Source: Polaromonas sp. C04
GTDB lineage: Bacteria; Pseudomonadota; Gammaproteobacteria; Burkholderiales; Burkholderiaceae_C
Assembly: GCF_002002705.1 (NCBI RefSeq)
Contig: NZ_MUNS01000041.1
Span: 310,001-374,000, forward strand
DNA length: 64,000 nucleotides
Direction of reading: 5' to 3'
Shown: one piece after another, positions 37,764 to 47,249 of the stretch
Numbering within the stretch: the first letter of the stretch is position 1
Layout of the letters: each line of letters begins with the position of its first letter
The notes under the pieces: model-generated
The model's input: only the letters and a program-made list of their open reading frames with translations
What the model was told of the DNA's origin: nothing
Databases searched by the model: none
Made by a program: the position numbers and the translations under genes

Positions 37764-38669
37764 ATGAAGAAGCATTTATTGGCCTTTGCCGTTGCGGCTG
37801 CTGCGGCCGTGGCCACCGGTGGCGCCTTCGCGCAGGCGACCGACACGCTGGCCAAGATCAAGGATCGAGGCGCCGTCAACCTGGGCGTGCGCGATTCCTC
37901 GGGCCTGGCCTACACGCTGGGCGGTGGCAAGTACGTGGGCTTTCACACTGAGATGGCCGAGCGCATCGTCGGCGACCTGAGCAAGGACCTGGGCAAGCCG
38001 CTGACGATCAACTATCAGGTCATCACGTCGCAGAACCGCATTCCGCTGATCCAGAACGGCACCATCGACTTCGAATGCGGCTCGACCACCAACAGCGCTG
38101 CACGCCAGAAGGATGTGGACTTTGCCTACACCACCTACGTCGAGGAAGTGCGCATGGCGGTCAACAAGAAGTCTGGCATCAAGTCGATCAAGGATCTGAA
38201 CGGCAAGACCATCGCCACCACCACCGGCACCACCTCGGTCCAGACCTTGCGCAAGAACGAGCGCGCCCACGACATCGACTTCAAGACCGTGCAGGGCAAG
38301 GATCACGCCGACAGCTTCCTGCTGCTGGAGGCGGGCCGCGCCGACGCCTTCGTCATGGACGGCTCGATCCTGGCCGCCAACATCGCCAAGTCCAAGAACC
38401 CGAAGGACTTCGAGATCGTGGGCGAGGTGTTGTCGACCGAGCCGATTGCCTGCATGCTGCCCAAGGGCGATGCCAAGCTGAAGAAGGCCGTCGACGACAG
38501 CATCGTGCGCCAGATCAAGGACGGCTCGCTGGCCAAGCTGTACGACAAGTGGTTCATGCAGCCGATCCCGCCCAACAACGTGTCGCTGAACATGCCGGCT
38601 TCGGAGAGCACCAAGAACGCCTGGGCGCACCCCAACGACAAACCGATGGAAGACTACGGCAACAAGTAA
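37764..38669 (+). CDS. gltI: Glutamate/aspartate ABC transporter substrate-binding protein
   Basis: A 301-residue periplasmic protein with a Sec signal (LLAFAVAAAAAVATGGAFA, cut before QATD). The family-3 binding domain has FHTEMAERIVGDLSK, IDFECGSTTN and TIATTTGTTSVQTLR. CCAGGAGAG precedes the start. It delivers acidic amino acids to GltJK. The gap to gltJ contains a strong hairpin, which would leave more binding-protein mRNA than permease mRNA. Confidence 0.93.
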   Translation: MKKHLLAFAVAAAAAVATGGAFAQATDTLAKIKDRGAVNLGVRDSSGLAYTLGGGKYVGFHTEMAERIVGDLSKDLGKPLTINYQVITSQNRIPLIQNGTIDFECGSTTNSAARQKDVDFAYTTYVEEVRMAVNKKSGIKSIKDLNGKTIATTTGTTSVQTLRKNERAHDIDFKTVQGKDHADSFLLLEAGRADAFVMDGSILAANIAKSKNPKDFEIVGEVLSTEPIACMLPKGDAKLKKAVDDSIVRQIKDGSLAKLYDKWFMQPIPPNNVSLNMPASESTKNAWAHPNDKPMEDYGNK

Positions 38670-38694
38670 TCCCGTGTGTTGCTGAGTCCCGCAG

Positions 38695-38719
38695 CGCCCA
38701 CTTGGCCTCCAGGTGGGCG
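38695..38719 (+). promoter_or_regulatory. Intercistronic hairpin between gltI and gltJ
   Basis: CGCCCACTTGG-CCT-CCAGGTGGGCG has an 11-bp stem with one G-U pair. No U-run follows directly (TTATTG), so partial termination or 3'-end protection of gltI mRNA is more likely than complete termination. Confidence 0.75.
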
Positions 38720-38774
38720 TTATTGTTCGGTATAAAGCGAAAGCGTCAAGGCGCTTTTCCGCAGGAGGAGTCGA

Positions 38775-39533
38775 ATGGCTATGGACTGGGTGGTGTTCTG
38801 CAAGGACACCCTGAGTGGCGATGTGGTGTCGGGCTGCCTCGGCCATGGCCGGGACATCACCTACCTCAACTGGCTGTTTACGGCTTGGGGCTGGACCGTG
38901 GCGGTGTCGCTCGCGGCGCTGACGGTGGCGCTGGTGGTGGGTTCCGCCATCGGCATGATCCGCACCTTGCCCGACAAACCCTGGCTGGTGCGGCTGGGCA
39001 ACGCCTGGGTCGAGCTGTTTCGCAACATCCCGCTGCTGGTGCAGATCTTCCTGTGGTATTTCGTGGTCCCGGCGCTGATACCGCCCATGAAGGCGTTCCC
39101 GCCCTTCATCCTGGTGGTGCTGGCGCTGGGGCTCTTCACTTCGGCGCGCATTGCCGAGCAGGTTCGCGCCGGCATCCAGGCGCTGCCCAAGGGCCAGCGC
39201 TACGCGGGCATGGCGCTGGGCTTTACCACGCCGCAGACCTACCGCTACGTGCTGCTGCCCATGGCCTACCGCATCATCATTCCGCCGCTCACCAGCGAAT
39301 CGATGAACATTTTCAAGAATTCGGCAGTGGCATTCGCGGTCTCCATCCCTGAACTGACGCAGTATGCCTTGCAGGTGGGCGAGGAGACGGCGCGCCCGAT
39401 CGAGGTCTACATCGCGGTGACGGTGCTCTATGCGATTTCGGCGCTGGTCATCAACCGTGTCTTCGCCCATATCGAGAGGCGGGCGCGGGTGCCGGGCTTC
39501 GTGAGCTCCGGCACCGGAGCGGGGGGCCACTGA
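38775..39533 (+). CDS. gltJ: Glutamate/aspartate ABC transporter permease
   Basis: A 252-residue His/Glu/Gln-type permease. The EAA loop reads EQVRAGIQALPKGQRYAGMALGFT and the N-terminal contact region NAWVELFRNIPLLVQIFLWYF. It pairs with GltK in the membrane. GCAGGAGGAG lies ahead of the start. The C-terminus is a Gly/Ser-rich tail. Confidence 0.93.
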   Translation: MAMDWVVFCKDTLSGDVVSGCLGHGRDITYLNWLFTAWGWTVAVSLAALTVALVVGSAIGMIRTLPDKPWLVRLGNAWVELFRNIPLLVQIFLWYFVVPALIPPMKAFPPFILVVLALGLFTSARIAEQVRAGIQALPKGQRYAGMALGFTTPQTYRYVLLPMAYRIIIPPLTSESMNIFKNSAVAFAVSIPELTQYALQVGEETARPIEVYIAVTVLYAISALVINRVFAHIERRARVPGFVSSGTGAGGH

Positions 39534-39534
39534 G

Positions 39535-40200
39535 ATGAATCTGGACTTCTCGATCTTCAACTGGAACCTGATCCAGAACTTCATCCTCAAGGGTCTCTGG
39601 TTCAGTGTCATGCTGACGGTGCTTGCCACCGCTGGCGGCGTATTCTTCGGCACCGTGCTGGCGCTGATGCGCCTGTCGGGCCAGAAGTGGCTGGACGCGC
39701 CCGCCGCGCTGTACGTCAACGTCATGCGCTCGGTGCCGCTGGTGATGGTGATCCTGTGGTTCTTCCTGCTGGTGCCGCTGGTCATCGGGCGGCCCATCGG
39801 CGCGGAATACTCGGCCGTCGTGACCTTTACCGCCTTCGAGGCGGCCTACTTCAGCGAGATCATGCGCGCGGGCATCCAGTCAATCCCGCGCGGGCAGGTG
39901 TTTGCCGGCCAGGCGGTGGGCATGACCTACGGCCAGAACATGAAGCTGGTGATCCTGCCGCAAGCCATCCGCAACATGCTGCCGGTACTGCTCACGCAGA
40001 CCATCATCCTGTTCCAGGACACCTCGCTGGTCTACGCCATCGGCGCCTACGATCTGCTCAAGGGCTTCGAGACCGCGGGCAAGACCTTCGGCCGCCCGAT
40101 GGAAACCTACCTGATGGCCGCGGTGGTGTATTTCGTCATCTGCTTCTCGCTGTCGGCCATCGTCAAGCGCCTGCACAAGAAGATCGCCATCATTCGCTAA
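39535..40200 (+). CDS. gltK: Glutamate/aspartate ABC transporter permease
   Basis: The 221-residue second permease starts one base after the gltJ stop. It carries the same NVMRSVPLVMVILWF and EIMRAGIQSIPRGQVFAGQAVGMT motifs. About five membrane segments. The order gltI-J-K-L is complete. Confidence 0.93.
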   Translation: MNLDFSIFNWNLIQNFILKGLWFSVMLTVLATAGGVFFGTVLALMRLSGQKWLDAPAALYVNVMRSVPLVMVILWFFLLVPLVIGRPIGAEYSAVVTFTAFEAAYFSEIMRAGIQSIPRGQVFAGQAVGMTYGQNMKLVILPQAIRNMLPVLLTQTIILFQDTSLVYAIGAYDLLKGFETAGKTFGRPMETYLMAAVVYFVICFSLSAIVKRLHKKIAIIR

Positions 40201-40227
40201 TTTTTTGCCAGGACGCCGGAGAAGAAG

Positions 40228-40965
<738 letters not shown>

Positions 40966-41242
40966 ACGGCATTGCCGCCTGGGCTAAGATGGCAAGATGC
41001 ACGCCGCAATGACCTCCTGCCCCTGCGCTCCCGTTCGCCGGCGCCCTGCCTTGATGGCAGCGGCGGCGCAGGCGCGCGCCTTTGCGGCAACCCCGGTCGG
41101 CGAAATGCCCCAACCGGTTGCACACTCCCAAGCCCGGCGATCCCCCAGTATTTCATAGCGCTTCTCTGATCGTCCGGGCCCCGCCTCCAGCGCGGCTTGC
41201 CCGGATGCCTTGTTCCGGGTCTTAACGATTCAGGAGTGCAAC
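40966..41242. other. Non-coding space between gltL and rnk
   Basis: No supportable gene in 277 bases; a 53-codon frame from 40997 has no ribosome site and random composition. A 7-bp inverted repeat TCCGGGC ... GCCCGGA (41173-41205) lies about 40 bp before the rnk start and may act in the rnk leader. Confidence 0.5.
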
Positions 41243-41653
41243 ATGTCTTCTCTCAAAACCGAATTCCGTACCGTGACCGAGCTCGATCACGTGCGTATCC
41301 ACAGCCTGGTGCGCCGCCAGGGCGGTGTGCTGACCGGCGACATCGCCGAAGTCATTGACAACGCGGACCTGGTCCGCTCCCAGGAGATCCCCGCCAACGT
41401 GGTGACGATGTACTCGCAGGTGCTGGTGGCCGATGTGCACAGCGGCGAGCAGCGCACGTTGACGCTGTGCTACCCGGCCGACACCGACCCGACCGCGGGC
41501 TTCATCTCGGTGCTGTCGCCCGTGGGCAGCAGCCTGTTGGGCCTGCCAATCGGTGCGATTGCGAGCTGGACGGCGCCCGATGGCACGCGCGTGGCCGCCC
41601 AGGTGCTGGACATCCTGTTCCAGCCCGAGGCCAGCGGCGACTACGTGCTGTAA
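41243..41653 (+). CDS. rnk: Regulator of nucleoside diphosphate kinase (Rnk), GreA/B C-terminal-like
   Basis: A 136-residue protein with the FKBP-like GreA/B C-terminal domain: VVTMYSQVLVADVHSGEQRTLTLCYP, ISVLSPVGSSLLGLPIG and a final VAAQVLDILFQPEASGDY. Rnk binds RNA polymerase like the Gre factors but lacks a long coiled coil. CAGGAGTGCAAC precedes the ATG. The in-frame ATG at 41210 is before that site and is rejected. Confidence 0.88.
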   Translation: MSSLKTEFRTVTELDHVRIHSLVRRQGGVLTGDIAEVIDNADLVRSQEIPANVVTMYSQVLVADVHSGEQRTLTLCYPADTDPTAGFISVLSPVGSSLLGLPIGAIASWTAPDGTRVAAQVLDILFQPEASGDYVL

Positions 41654-41701
41654 GGCGCGGCAGGCCGCGCGGGCGCGCGCAGGGATGCGAAAATCAGGCC
41701 C

Positions 41702-42736
41702 ATGACCGACAACTTCATCAGCCTGACCCGCCCCGACGACTGGCACCTGCACGTGCGCGATGGCGATGCGCTGCGCACCGTGGTGCCGCACACGGCAAGG
41801 CAGTTTGGCCGGGCCATCATCATGCCCAACCTCAAGCCGCCGGTGACCACGGCGGCGCAGGCGCTGGCGTATCGCGAACGCATCCGCGCGGCCGTGCCGC
41901 AGGGTGTGCGCTTCGAGCCCCTGATGACGCTGTACCTGACCGACAAGCTGCCGCCCGACGAGATCGCGCGCGCGAAGGACGCCGGCGTGGTGGCCGTCAA
42001 GCTGTACCCGGCCGGCGCCACCACCAATAGCGACGCCGGTGTGACCGATGTGCGCAAGACCTACAAGACGCTGGAAGCCATGCAGCGCGCCGGCCTGCTG
42101 CTGCTGGTGCACGGCGAAGTCACGGCGCCCGAGATCGACCTGTTCGACCGCGAGGCCGTGTTCATCGAGCAGCAGCTGATTCCGCTGCGCCGCGATTTCC
42201 CCGAGCTCAAGATCGTGTTCGAGCACATCACCACGAAGGAAGCCGCGCAGTATGTGAACGAGGCGGACCGCTTCACCGGCGCCACCATCACGGCGCACCA
42301 CCTGCTGTACAACCGCAACGCCCTCTTCACCGGCGGCATCCGCCCGCACTACTACTGCCTGCCGGTGCTCAAGCGCGAAACGCACCGCCAGGCGCTGCTG
42401 GCCGCGGCCACCTCGGGCAGTCCGAAGTTTTTTCTCGGCACCGACAGCGCGCCGCACCCGGCGCACCTGAAGGAACATGCCAGCGGCTGCGCCGGCTGCT
42501 ACACCGCGCACGCGGCGATCGAGATGTATGCCGAAGCGTTTGATGGCGCGGGCGCGCTCGACAGGCTCGAAGGCTTCGCCAGCTTCCACGGCGCGGATTT
42601 CTATGGCCTGCCGCGCAACACGGACACGATCACACTGCGCCGCGAGTCGTGGACCCCGCCCGAGAGCTTTCCCTTTGGCGAGGCGCAGCTCAAGCCGCTG
42701 CGCTCGGGCGAAGCATTGCCGTGGCGCATGGTCTAG
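41702..42736 (+). CDS. pyrC: Dihydroorotase
   Basis: A 344-residue class II dihydroorotase with WHLHVRDGD (zinc histidines) near residue 15, [16 protein letters not shown] carrying the carboxylated lysine, [19 protein letters not shown] and [10 protein letters not shown]. It cyclises carbamoyl aspartate in pyrimidine synthesis. A GAAAAT box lies 7 bp before the start. The gene runs directly into the R1 repeat after its stop. Confidence 0.96.
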   Translation: MTDNFISLTRPDDWHLHVRDGDALRTVVPHTARQFGRAIIMPNLKPPVTTAAQALAYRERIRAAVPQGVRFEPLMTLYLTDKLPPDEIARAKDAGVVAVKLYPAGATTNSDAGVTDVRKTYKTLEAMQRAGLLLLVHGEVTAPEIDLFDREAVFIEQQLIPLRRDFPELKIVFEHITTKEAAQYVNEADRFTGATITAHHLLYNRNALFTGGIRPHYYCLPVLKRETHRQALLAAATSGSPKFFLGTDSAPHPAHLKEHASGCAGCYTAHAAIEMYAEAFDGAGALDRLEGFASFHGADFYGLPRNTDTITLRRESWTPPESFPFGEAQLKPLRSGEALPWRMV

Positions 42737-42737
42737 A

Positions 42738-42820
42738 GCCCCCACGCTTGCCACTGCGTGTGCTGCGCTGCCCCCCGAGGGGGCCGAACTTGCTCGGGGC
42801 GGCCCTTCGCGGCGTTCACG
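42738..42820 (+). repeat. Dispersed repeat (family R1), at the 5' end of the DUF3025 gene
   Basis: The sequence runs GCCCCCACGCTTGCCACTGC ... CCCCCCGAGGGGGCCGAAC ... TTGCTCGGGGCGGCCCTTCG. It is nearly identical to 51432-51512 and, inverted, to 46578-46660. The core CCCCC-GA-GGGGG is palindromic. Confidence 0.9.
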
Positions 42821-43575
42821 AGCCGCTCGATTGGCAGGCGCCCTGGCTCGACGTCTGGCGCGTGCCAGGGGAACGCGTGGCGCAGCGGGTTGCCGGTGGC
42901 ATGGCGCTGCACGAAGCGCTCAATCGCGAGCCGGATAACGCCATTGCGTTTGTGCCGCAAGCCGATCTGCCGCCCGGTGAATCCTACGAACGCTATATTT
43001 TCAATAGCAAACAGTGTCCGACCCGCGAGGGCCTGCACGACTTTTTCAATGGGCTTTGCTGGATTCGCTTGCCGCAGACCAAGACGAAGCTGAACCAGTT
43101 GCAGGCGCTGGAGATTGAAAGGGCGGGCGTGCAGGCCGTGCGCGGGCCGGTGCGCGATGCGCTCACCCTGTTTGACGAGAACGCCGCATTTTTGCAGGCG
43201 CCGCCCGCGCTGTGGCAGGCCCTGATCGACAGGGACTGGCATCGCCTGTTCGTGCAGTTGCGGCCGCTGTGGGCGCAGGCCCGGCTGGTGCTGTTCGGCC
43301 ACGCCTTGCTGGAAAAACTGGTTCAACCACGAAAAGCGGTGACAGCCCATGTCTACCTTGCACAGACAGCTATTCATTCAATAGCAGAGCTCGATGCCTG
43401 GGTGGCGGCCGACTTGAATGCGCCGAAGCTCGCGGCCAAACCCTTTGCGCCGCTGCCCGTGCTGGGCGTGCCCGGCTGGTGGCCGCCCAACGAAACGCCG
43501 GCCTTTTACGATGATCCCGAGGCCTTCCGTCCGCCCAGGTCTGCGGCACATTCGCCCGAATATCCGCAACTTTAG
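42760..43575 (+). CDS. DUF3025 domain protein
   Basis: About 271 residues from the GTG at 42760 (ATG at 42649 would overlap pyrC by 88 bp; TTG at 42790 is also possible). The recognisable domain starts EPLDWQAPWLDVWRVPGE and includes YERYIFNSKQCPTREGLHDFFNGLCW and the C-terminal PVLGVPGWWPPNETPAFYDD. DUF3025 is a proteobacterial family of unknown function. Every in-frame start lies in pyrC or in the R1 repeat, so the repeat appears to supply the start region. Two segments (42992-43015, 43369-43390) resemble the AGCTAT...ATAGCA ends of other dispersed repeats. Confidence 0.75.
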   Translation: MLRCPPRGPNLLGAALRGVHEPLDWQAPWLDVWRVPGERVAQRVAGGMALHEALNREPDNAIAFVPQADLPPGESYERYIFNSKQCPTREGLHDFFNGLCWIRLPQTKTKLNQLQALEIERAGVQAVRGPVRDALTLFDENAAFLQAPPALWQALIDRDWHRLFVQLRPLWAQARLVLFGHALLEKLVQPRKAVTAHVYLAQTAIHSIAELDAWVAADLNAPKLAAKPFAPLPVLGVPGWWPPNETPAFYDDPEAFRPPRSAAHSPEYPQL

Positions 43576-43668
43576 CGGGCATTGCGCGAGTGGGGCTTGA
43601 TTTCTGCCCGCTCGCCCCTACCATTTGCGCCACCAGTCCCTTGTGACGGGCTGCATTTGAAGGACTTC

Positions 43669-44544
43669 ATGAAGCGTATCTTTTTATTTGTATTGACCAA
43701 TGTGGCCGTGGTCGCGGTGCTGGGCATCGTGGCCAGCCTGCTTGGCGTGAACCGCTACCTCACGGCCAACGGGCTGAATCTGGGCGCGCTGCTGGGCTTC
43801 GCGCTGGTCATGGGTTTTGGCGGCGCCATCATCTCGCTCTTGATCAGCAAGCCGGTGGCCAAGTGGAGCGCCGGCGTGCGCGTGATCGGGCAGCCGCAGT
43901 CGGCCGACGAGGCCTGGATCGTGGAGACCGTGCGCAAGCTCGCCACCCAGGCCGGCGTCGGCATGCCCGAAGTCGGCATCTTCGAGGGCGAGCCGAATGC
44001 GTTCGCCACCGGCGCCTTCAAGAACTCGGCGCTGGTCGCCGTCTCCACCGGCTTGCTTGCCGGCATGACGCGTGAAGAAATCGAGGCCGTGATCGGGCAC
44101 GAGATATCGCACGTGGCCAACGGCGACATGGTGACGATGACGCTGATCCAGGGCGTGATGAACACCTTCGTGGTGTTCCTGAGCCGCGTCATCGGCTACG
44201 CGGTGGACAGCTTTTTGCGCAAGGGCGACGACCGCAATTCCGGTCCCGGCATCGGCTACTACATCTCCACCGTGGTGCTCGACATCGTGCTGGGTTTCGC
44301 GGCCGCCATCATCGTGGCCTGGTTCAGTCGCCAGCGCGAGTTTCGCGCCGATGCGGGCTCGGCCCGGCTGCTGGGCCGCCAGCCGATGATCAATGCGCTG
44401 GCACGGCTCGGCGGCATGCAGCCGGGTGCACTGCCCAAGAGCGTGGCGGCCATGGGCATTGCGGGCGGCGTGGGCCAGCTGTTCGCGACACATCCGCCGA
44501 TCGAGGAACGCATTGCGGCGCTGCAAACCGCCGCTCAGGGCTGA
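43669..44544 (+). CDS. htpX: Membrane protease HtpX
   Basis: A 291-residue inner-membrane zinc protease. Two N-terminal membrane segments ([22 protein letters not shown] and [21 protein letters not shown]) are followed by HEISH at 144-148 with the third ligand in [11 protein letters not shown], and two further hydrophobic segments lie near the active site. It degrades damaged membrane proteins with FtsH. The ATG at 43669 matches family N-termini, MKRIFLF; the 43582 reading is longer than usual. Confidence 0.95.
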   Translation: MKRIFLFVLTNVAVVAVLGIVASLLGVNRYLTANGLNLGALLGFALVMGFGGAIISLLISKPVAKWSAGVRVIGQPQSADEAWIVETVRKLATQAGVGMPEVGIFEGEPNAFATGAFKNSALVAVSTGLLAGMTREEIEAVIGHEISHVANGDMVTMTLIQGVMNTFVVFLSRVIGYAVDSFLRKGDDRNSGPGIGYYISTVVLDIVLGFAAAIIVAWFSRQREFRADAGSARLLGRQPMINALARLGGMQPGALPKSVAAMGIAGGVGQLFATHPPIEERIAALQTAAQG

Positions 44545-44641
44545 ACCACGGCACGCCGCGTGTCGCCGCGCGCCGCGCCGGCTTTACCGTCGGGACACAG
44601 TTTTTCGGTCAACGCTGCCTCGCTGCAGCCGTTGTTAGAGC

Positions 44642-45040
44642 ATGAAGCAACCGGAGAACACCATGCCCTTGAATCAAATTTTCCGCGGCCAGCCGCGTGC
44701 CATGCCCGCACTGCTGGCGGCCGTCGCCGCCAGCTTGTGCCTGTCGGCCTGCGTCGTCGCGCCGCTGCCGGGACCGCCGCCGGCTCAGTACCAGGGTTAC
44801 CAGGGCGAGCCCGAGGTGGTGGCGCCCGTGGCGCCGCCCGCACCGTATGCCGAGGCGATTACCGTAGCGCCGGCGCCCGGCTATATCTGGATTGGCGGCT
44901 TCTGGAGCTGGGGTGGCGGGCGCTACGCCTGGAATGCGGGACATTGGGAAAGGCCGCGCCCCGGCTATCGCTGGGCTCCGCGCAGCTGGGCCCAGGGGCC
45001 ACACGGCTGGCACCAGCGCGGCGGCCGCTGGGAGCGTTGA
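44642..45040 (+). CDS. Small lipoprotein with YXWGXW-type repeats
   Basis: A protein of about 132 residues (or 125 from ATG 44663). A lipoprotein-like signal ends LCLSAC. The mature part has a Pro-rich spacer and then aromatic repeats: GYIWIGGFWSWGGGRYAWNAGHWERPRPGYRWAPRSW. This is the pattern of the YXWGXW/WXXGXW proteins, probably outer-membrane or periplasmic, function unknown. It stands alone between htpX and the convergent FAD gene. Confidence 0.78.
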   Translation: MKQPENTMPLNQIFRGQPRAMPALLAAVAASLCLSACVVAPLPGPPPAQYQGYQGEPEVVAPVAPPAPYAEAITVAPAPGYIWIGGFWSWGGGRYAWNAGHWERPRPGYRWAPRSWAQGPHGWHQRGGRWER

Positions 45041-45061
45041 TGCGCCGCGCGGACGGGCCGT

Positions 45062-46846
45062 TCAGGTTTGTTCCGTGATGGCTCTGGCCACGGCCTCCGC
45101 CACCTTGATGCCATCTACGCCCGCCGACAGGATGCCGCCGGCATAGCTCGCGCCTTCGCCGGCCGGGTACAGGCCGCGCACGTTGAGGCTTTGCAGGTCC
45201 TCGCCCCGGCCCATCTTGAGCGGTGACGAGGTGCGGGTTTCGACGCCTGTGAGCACGGCGTCCGGCCGGTCGAAGCCCTTGAGCTTGCGGCCGAAGGCGG
45301 GCAGCGCTTCGCGGATCGCCTCGATGGCGTAAGCGGGCAGCGCGCCCGCCAAATCGCCCAGCTTCACCCCCGGTTTGTAGGACGGCACCACGTCGCCCAG
45401 TTGCGTGGATGGCCGGCCCGCGATGAAGTCGCCGACCAGCTGGCCCGGCGCTTCATAGCTGCTGCCGCCCAGCACATAGGCCTGCGATTCGAGCTGGCGC
45501 TGCAGCACGATGCCGGCCAGCGGATGAGGCGCATCGCCGTGCAGGCTTTGCGTGTCGAACGCGGATCCCAATGTGGCCGCAAAGGCGGCCGGGTCGCTCG
45601 GGTAGTCGCGCGGATCGATGCCCACCACGATGCCCGCGTTGGCGTTGCGCTCGTTGCGCGAATACTGGCTCATGCCGTTGGTCACCACGCGTCCGGGCTC
45701 GGAGGTGGCGGCTACCACCGTGCCGCCGGGGCACATGCAAAAACTGTAGACCGAGCGGCCGTTGCTGGCGTGGTGCACCAGCTTATAGTCGGCCGCGCCC
45801 AGCAGCGGGTGGCCGGCGTGGCGGCCCCAGCGCGCGCGGTCGATCAGGCCCTGCGGGTGCTCGATGCGAAAGCCGATGGAGAACGGCTTGGCCTGCATGT
45901 GCACGCCGCGCGCCTGCAGCATGGTGAAGGTGTCGCGCGAGCTGTGGCCCAGCGCCAACACCACCTGGTCGGCCGCGAGCTCGAAGCTTTGTCCGCTGGC
46001 CTGGTTCAGCACCGTGAGGCCGCGCAGATGACCGTCCTCGATCAGCACATCGGTCACGCGCTGCTCGAAGCGGATCTCGCCGCCCAGCGCGGTGATCTGC
46101 TCGCGCATGTTCTCCACCACCTTGACCAGCTTGAAGGTGCCGATGTGCGGGTGCGCCTCATACAGGATCTCGGGCGGCGCGCCGGCCTTGACAAACTCGT
46201 GCATGACCTTGCGGCCGAGGTGGCGTGGGTCCTTGATCTGGCTGTAGAGCTTGCCATCGGAAAAGGTGCCGGCGCCGCCCTCGCCGAACTGCACGTTGGA
46301 CTCGGGGTTGAGCACCTTCTTGCGCCACAGGCCCCAGGTGTCCCGGGTGCGCTCGCGCACGGTCTTGCCGCGTTCCAGCACGATGGGCTTGAAGCCCATT
46401 TGCGCCAGCGCCAGCGCCGCAAAAATCCCGCAGGGGCCGAAGCCGACCACCACGGGGCGCCGCGGTAGCTGGGCTGGGGCCTGCACCGGCGCGCGCCAGC
46501 TCATGTCGGGCGTGGGCTGGATGTGCGGGTTGCCGGCAAATTTCGCGAGCAACGTGGCCTCGAGCGTGGGAATTGGCGAACGCAGCGAAGGGCCGCCCCG
46601 AGCAAGTTCAGCCCCCTCGGGGGGCAGCGCAGCACACGCAGTGGCAAGCGTGGGGGCCACTTCCACGTCGATGATGTAGACGGCCATCAGGTCAGCCTTG
46701 CGCGCGTCGAAGCTGCGTTTGAAGACATCGACGCGCAAGACGTCGGCCGGTGTGAGATGCAGGATGCCGGCGGCGGCGGCCTGCAGCGGCGTGGCGGGGT
46801 TTTCCGCCTCGGACAGCGAAAGTTTGATTTCGGACAGGCGAATCAT
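45062..46846 (-). CDS. FAD-dependent oxidoreductase (uncharacterised dehydrogenase family) with in-frame repeat insertion
   Basis: A 594-residue flavoprotein. Residues ~1-62 form an N-terminal domain (RLSEIKLSLSEA...FKRSFDARKADLMAVYIIDVEV). The FAD Rossmann motif VVVGFGPCGIFAALALAQMG follows near 130, then FGEGGAGTFSDGKLYSQIKD, which is diagnostic for this group, and FCMCPGG. Residues ~63-91 ([20 protein letters not shown] and on) are encoded by the R1 repeat, and family members normally pass directly from the first domain into ..LLAKFAGNPH. The frame is maintained, so the enzyme is probably made with an extra linker. Reaction unknown. Confidence 0.88.
   Translation of the reverse strand: MIRLSEIKLSLSEAENPATPLQAAAAGILHLTPADVLRVDVFKRSFDARKADLMAVYIIDVEVAPTLATACAALPPEGAELARGGPSLRSPIPTLEATLLAKFAGNPHIQPTPDMSWRAPVQAPAQLPRRPVVVGFGPCGIFAALALAQMGFKPIVLERGKTVRERTRDTWGLWRKKVLNPESNVQFGEGGAGTFSDGKLYSQIKDPRHLGRKVMHEFVKAGAPPEILYEAHPHIGTFKLVKVVENMREQITALGGEIRFEQRVTDVLIEDGHLRGLTVLNQASGQSFELAADQVVLALGHSSRDTFTMLQARGVHMQAKPFSIGFRIEHPQGLIDRARWGRHAGHPLLGAADYKLVHHASNGRSVYSFCMCPGGTVVAATSEPGRVVTNGMSQYSRNERNANAGIVVGIDPRDYPSDPAAFAATLGSAFDTQSLHGDAPHPLAGIVLQRQLESQAYVLGGSSYEAPGQLVGDFIAGRPSTQLGDVVPSYKPGVKLGDLAGALPAYAIEAIREALPAFGRKLKGFDRPDAVLTGVETRTSSPLKMGRGEDLQSLNVRGLYPAGEGASYAGGILSAGVDGIKVAEAVARAITEQT
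46578..46660 (-). repeat. Dispersed repeat (family R1) inside the FAD-oxidoreductase gene
   Basis: The reverse complement (GTGGCCCCCACGCTTGCCAC and on through GAACTTGCTCGGGGCGGCCC) matches 42738-42820 at nearly every position. It lies wholly within the coding sequence and preserves frame, encoding about 28 residues. Confidence 0.92.
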
Positions 46847-46890
46847 GGAGGCTCGTGTTGATCAAGCAGAGGGCGGATAATACGCCCCGT

Positions 46891-47220
46891 GAAGCCCGCC
46901 AGACCGCCGCTGGTGCATGTCTCGAAAGAGCGCACTGGAGGAACGTCCGGACTGCACAGGGCAGCGTAGCAGGTAACTCCTGTCCACCGTGAGGTGAGGA
47001 TCAGAGCAACAGAGACGAGCCGGTTAAGTCCGGGTGAAACGGGCAATCTCTACGCGCAGCAATACCAAGTAGGCCAGCGTTGATGTGGCTCTGCAGAGCT
47101 GGCGGGTAGGTAGCATCGAGCCGGGTGGGCGACCCCCGGCCCAGAGTAATGGCGGTCACGCCGGGGTTTTCGCAAGAAAGCGCCGGCGCACAGAATCCGG
47201 CTTATCGGCGGGCTTCACAT
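46891..47220 (+). ncRNA. rnpB: RNase P RNA (type A)
   Basis: The first ten bases GAAGCCCGCC pair with the last GGCGGGCTTC to form helix P1. GAGGAACGTCCGGAC at 46965-46979 and ACAGAATCCGGCTTAT near 47200 form the conserved P4 pseudoknot core, and the CAACAGAGA, AAACGGGCAATCTCTACG and GGTAGGTAGCATCGAGCC blocks follow the expected order. It is the catalytic RNA that matures tRNA 5' ends. A GATAAT -10-like box at 46876-46881 sits about 9 bp before the RNA start. A T-rich run right after P1 (ATTTTTTTCG) would end transcription. Divergent from the FAD gene and convergent with the Rrf2 gene. Confidence 0.95.
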
Positions 47221-47249
47221 TTTTTTCGCAGGCGGCCGGTTGGGTCGCC

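Noticed and set aside
40997-41155. A 53-codon frame between gltL and rnk
   Set aside because: No ribosome site, random composition, no hydrophobic or family pattern.
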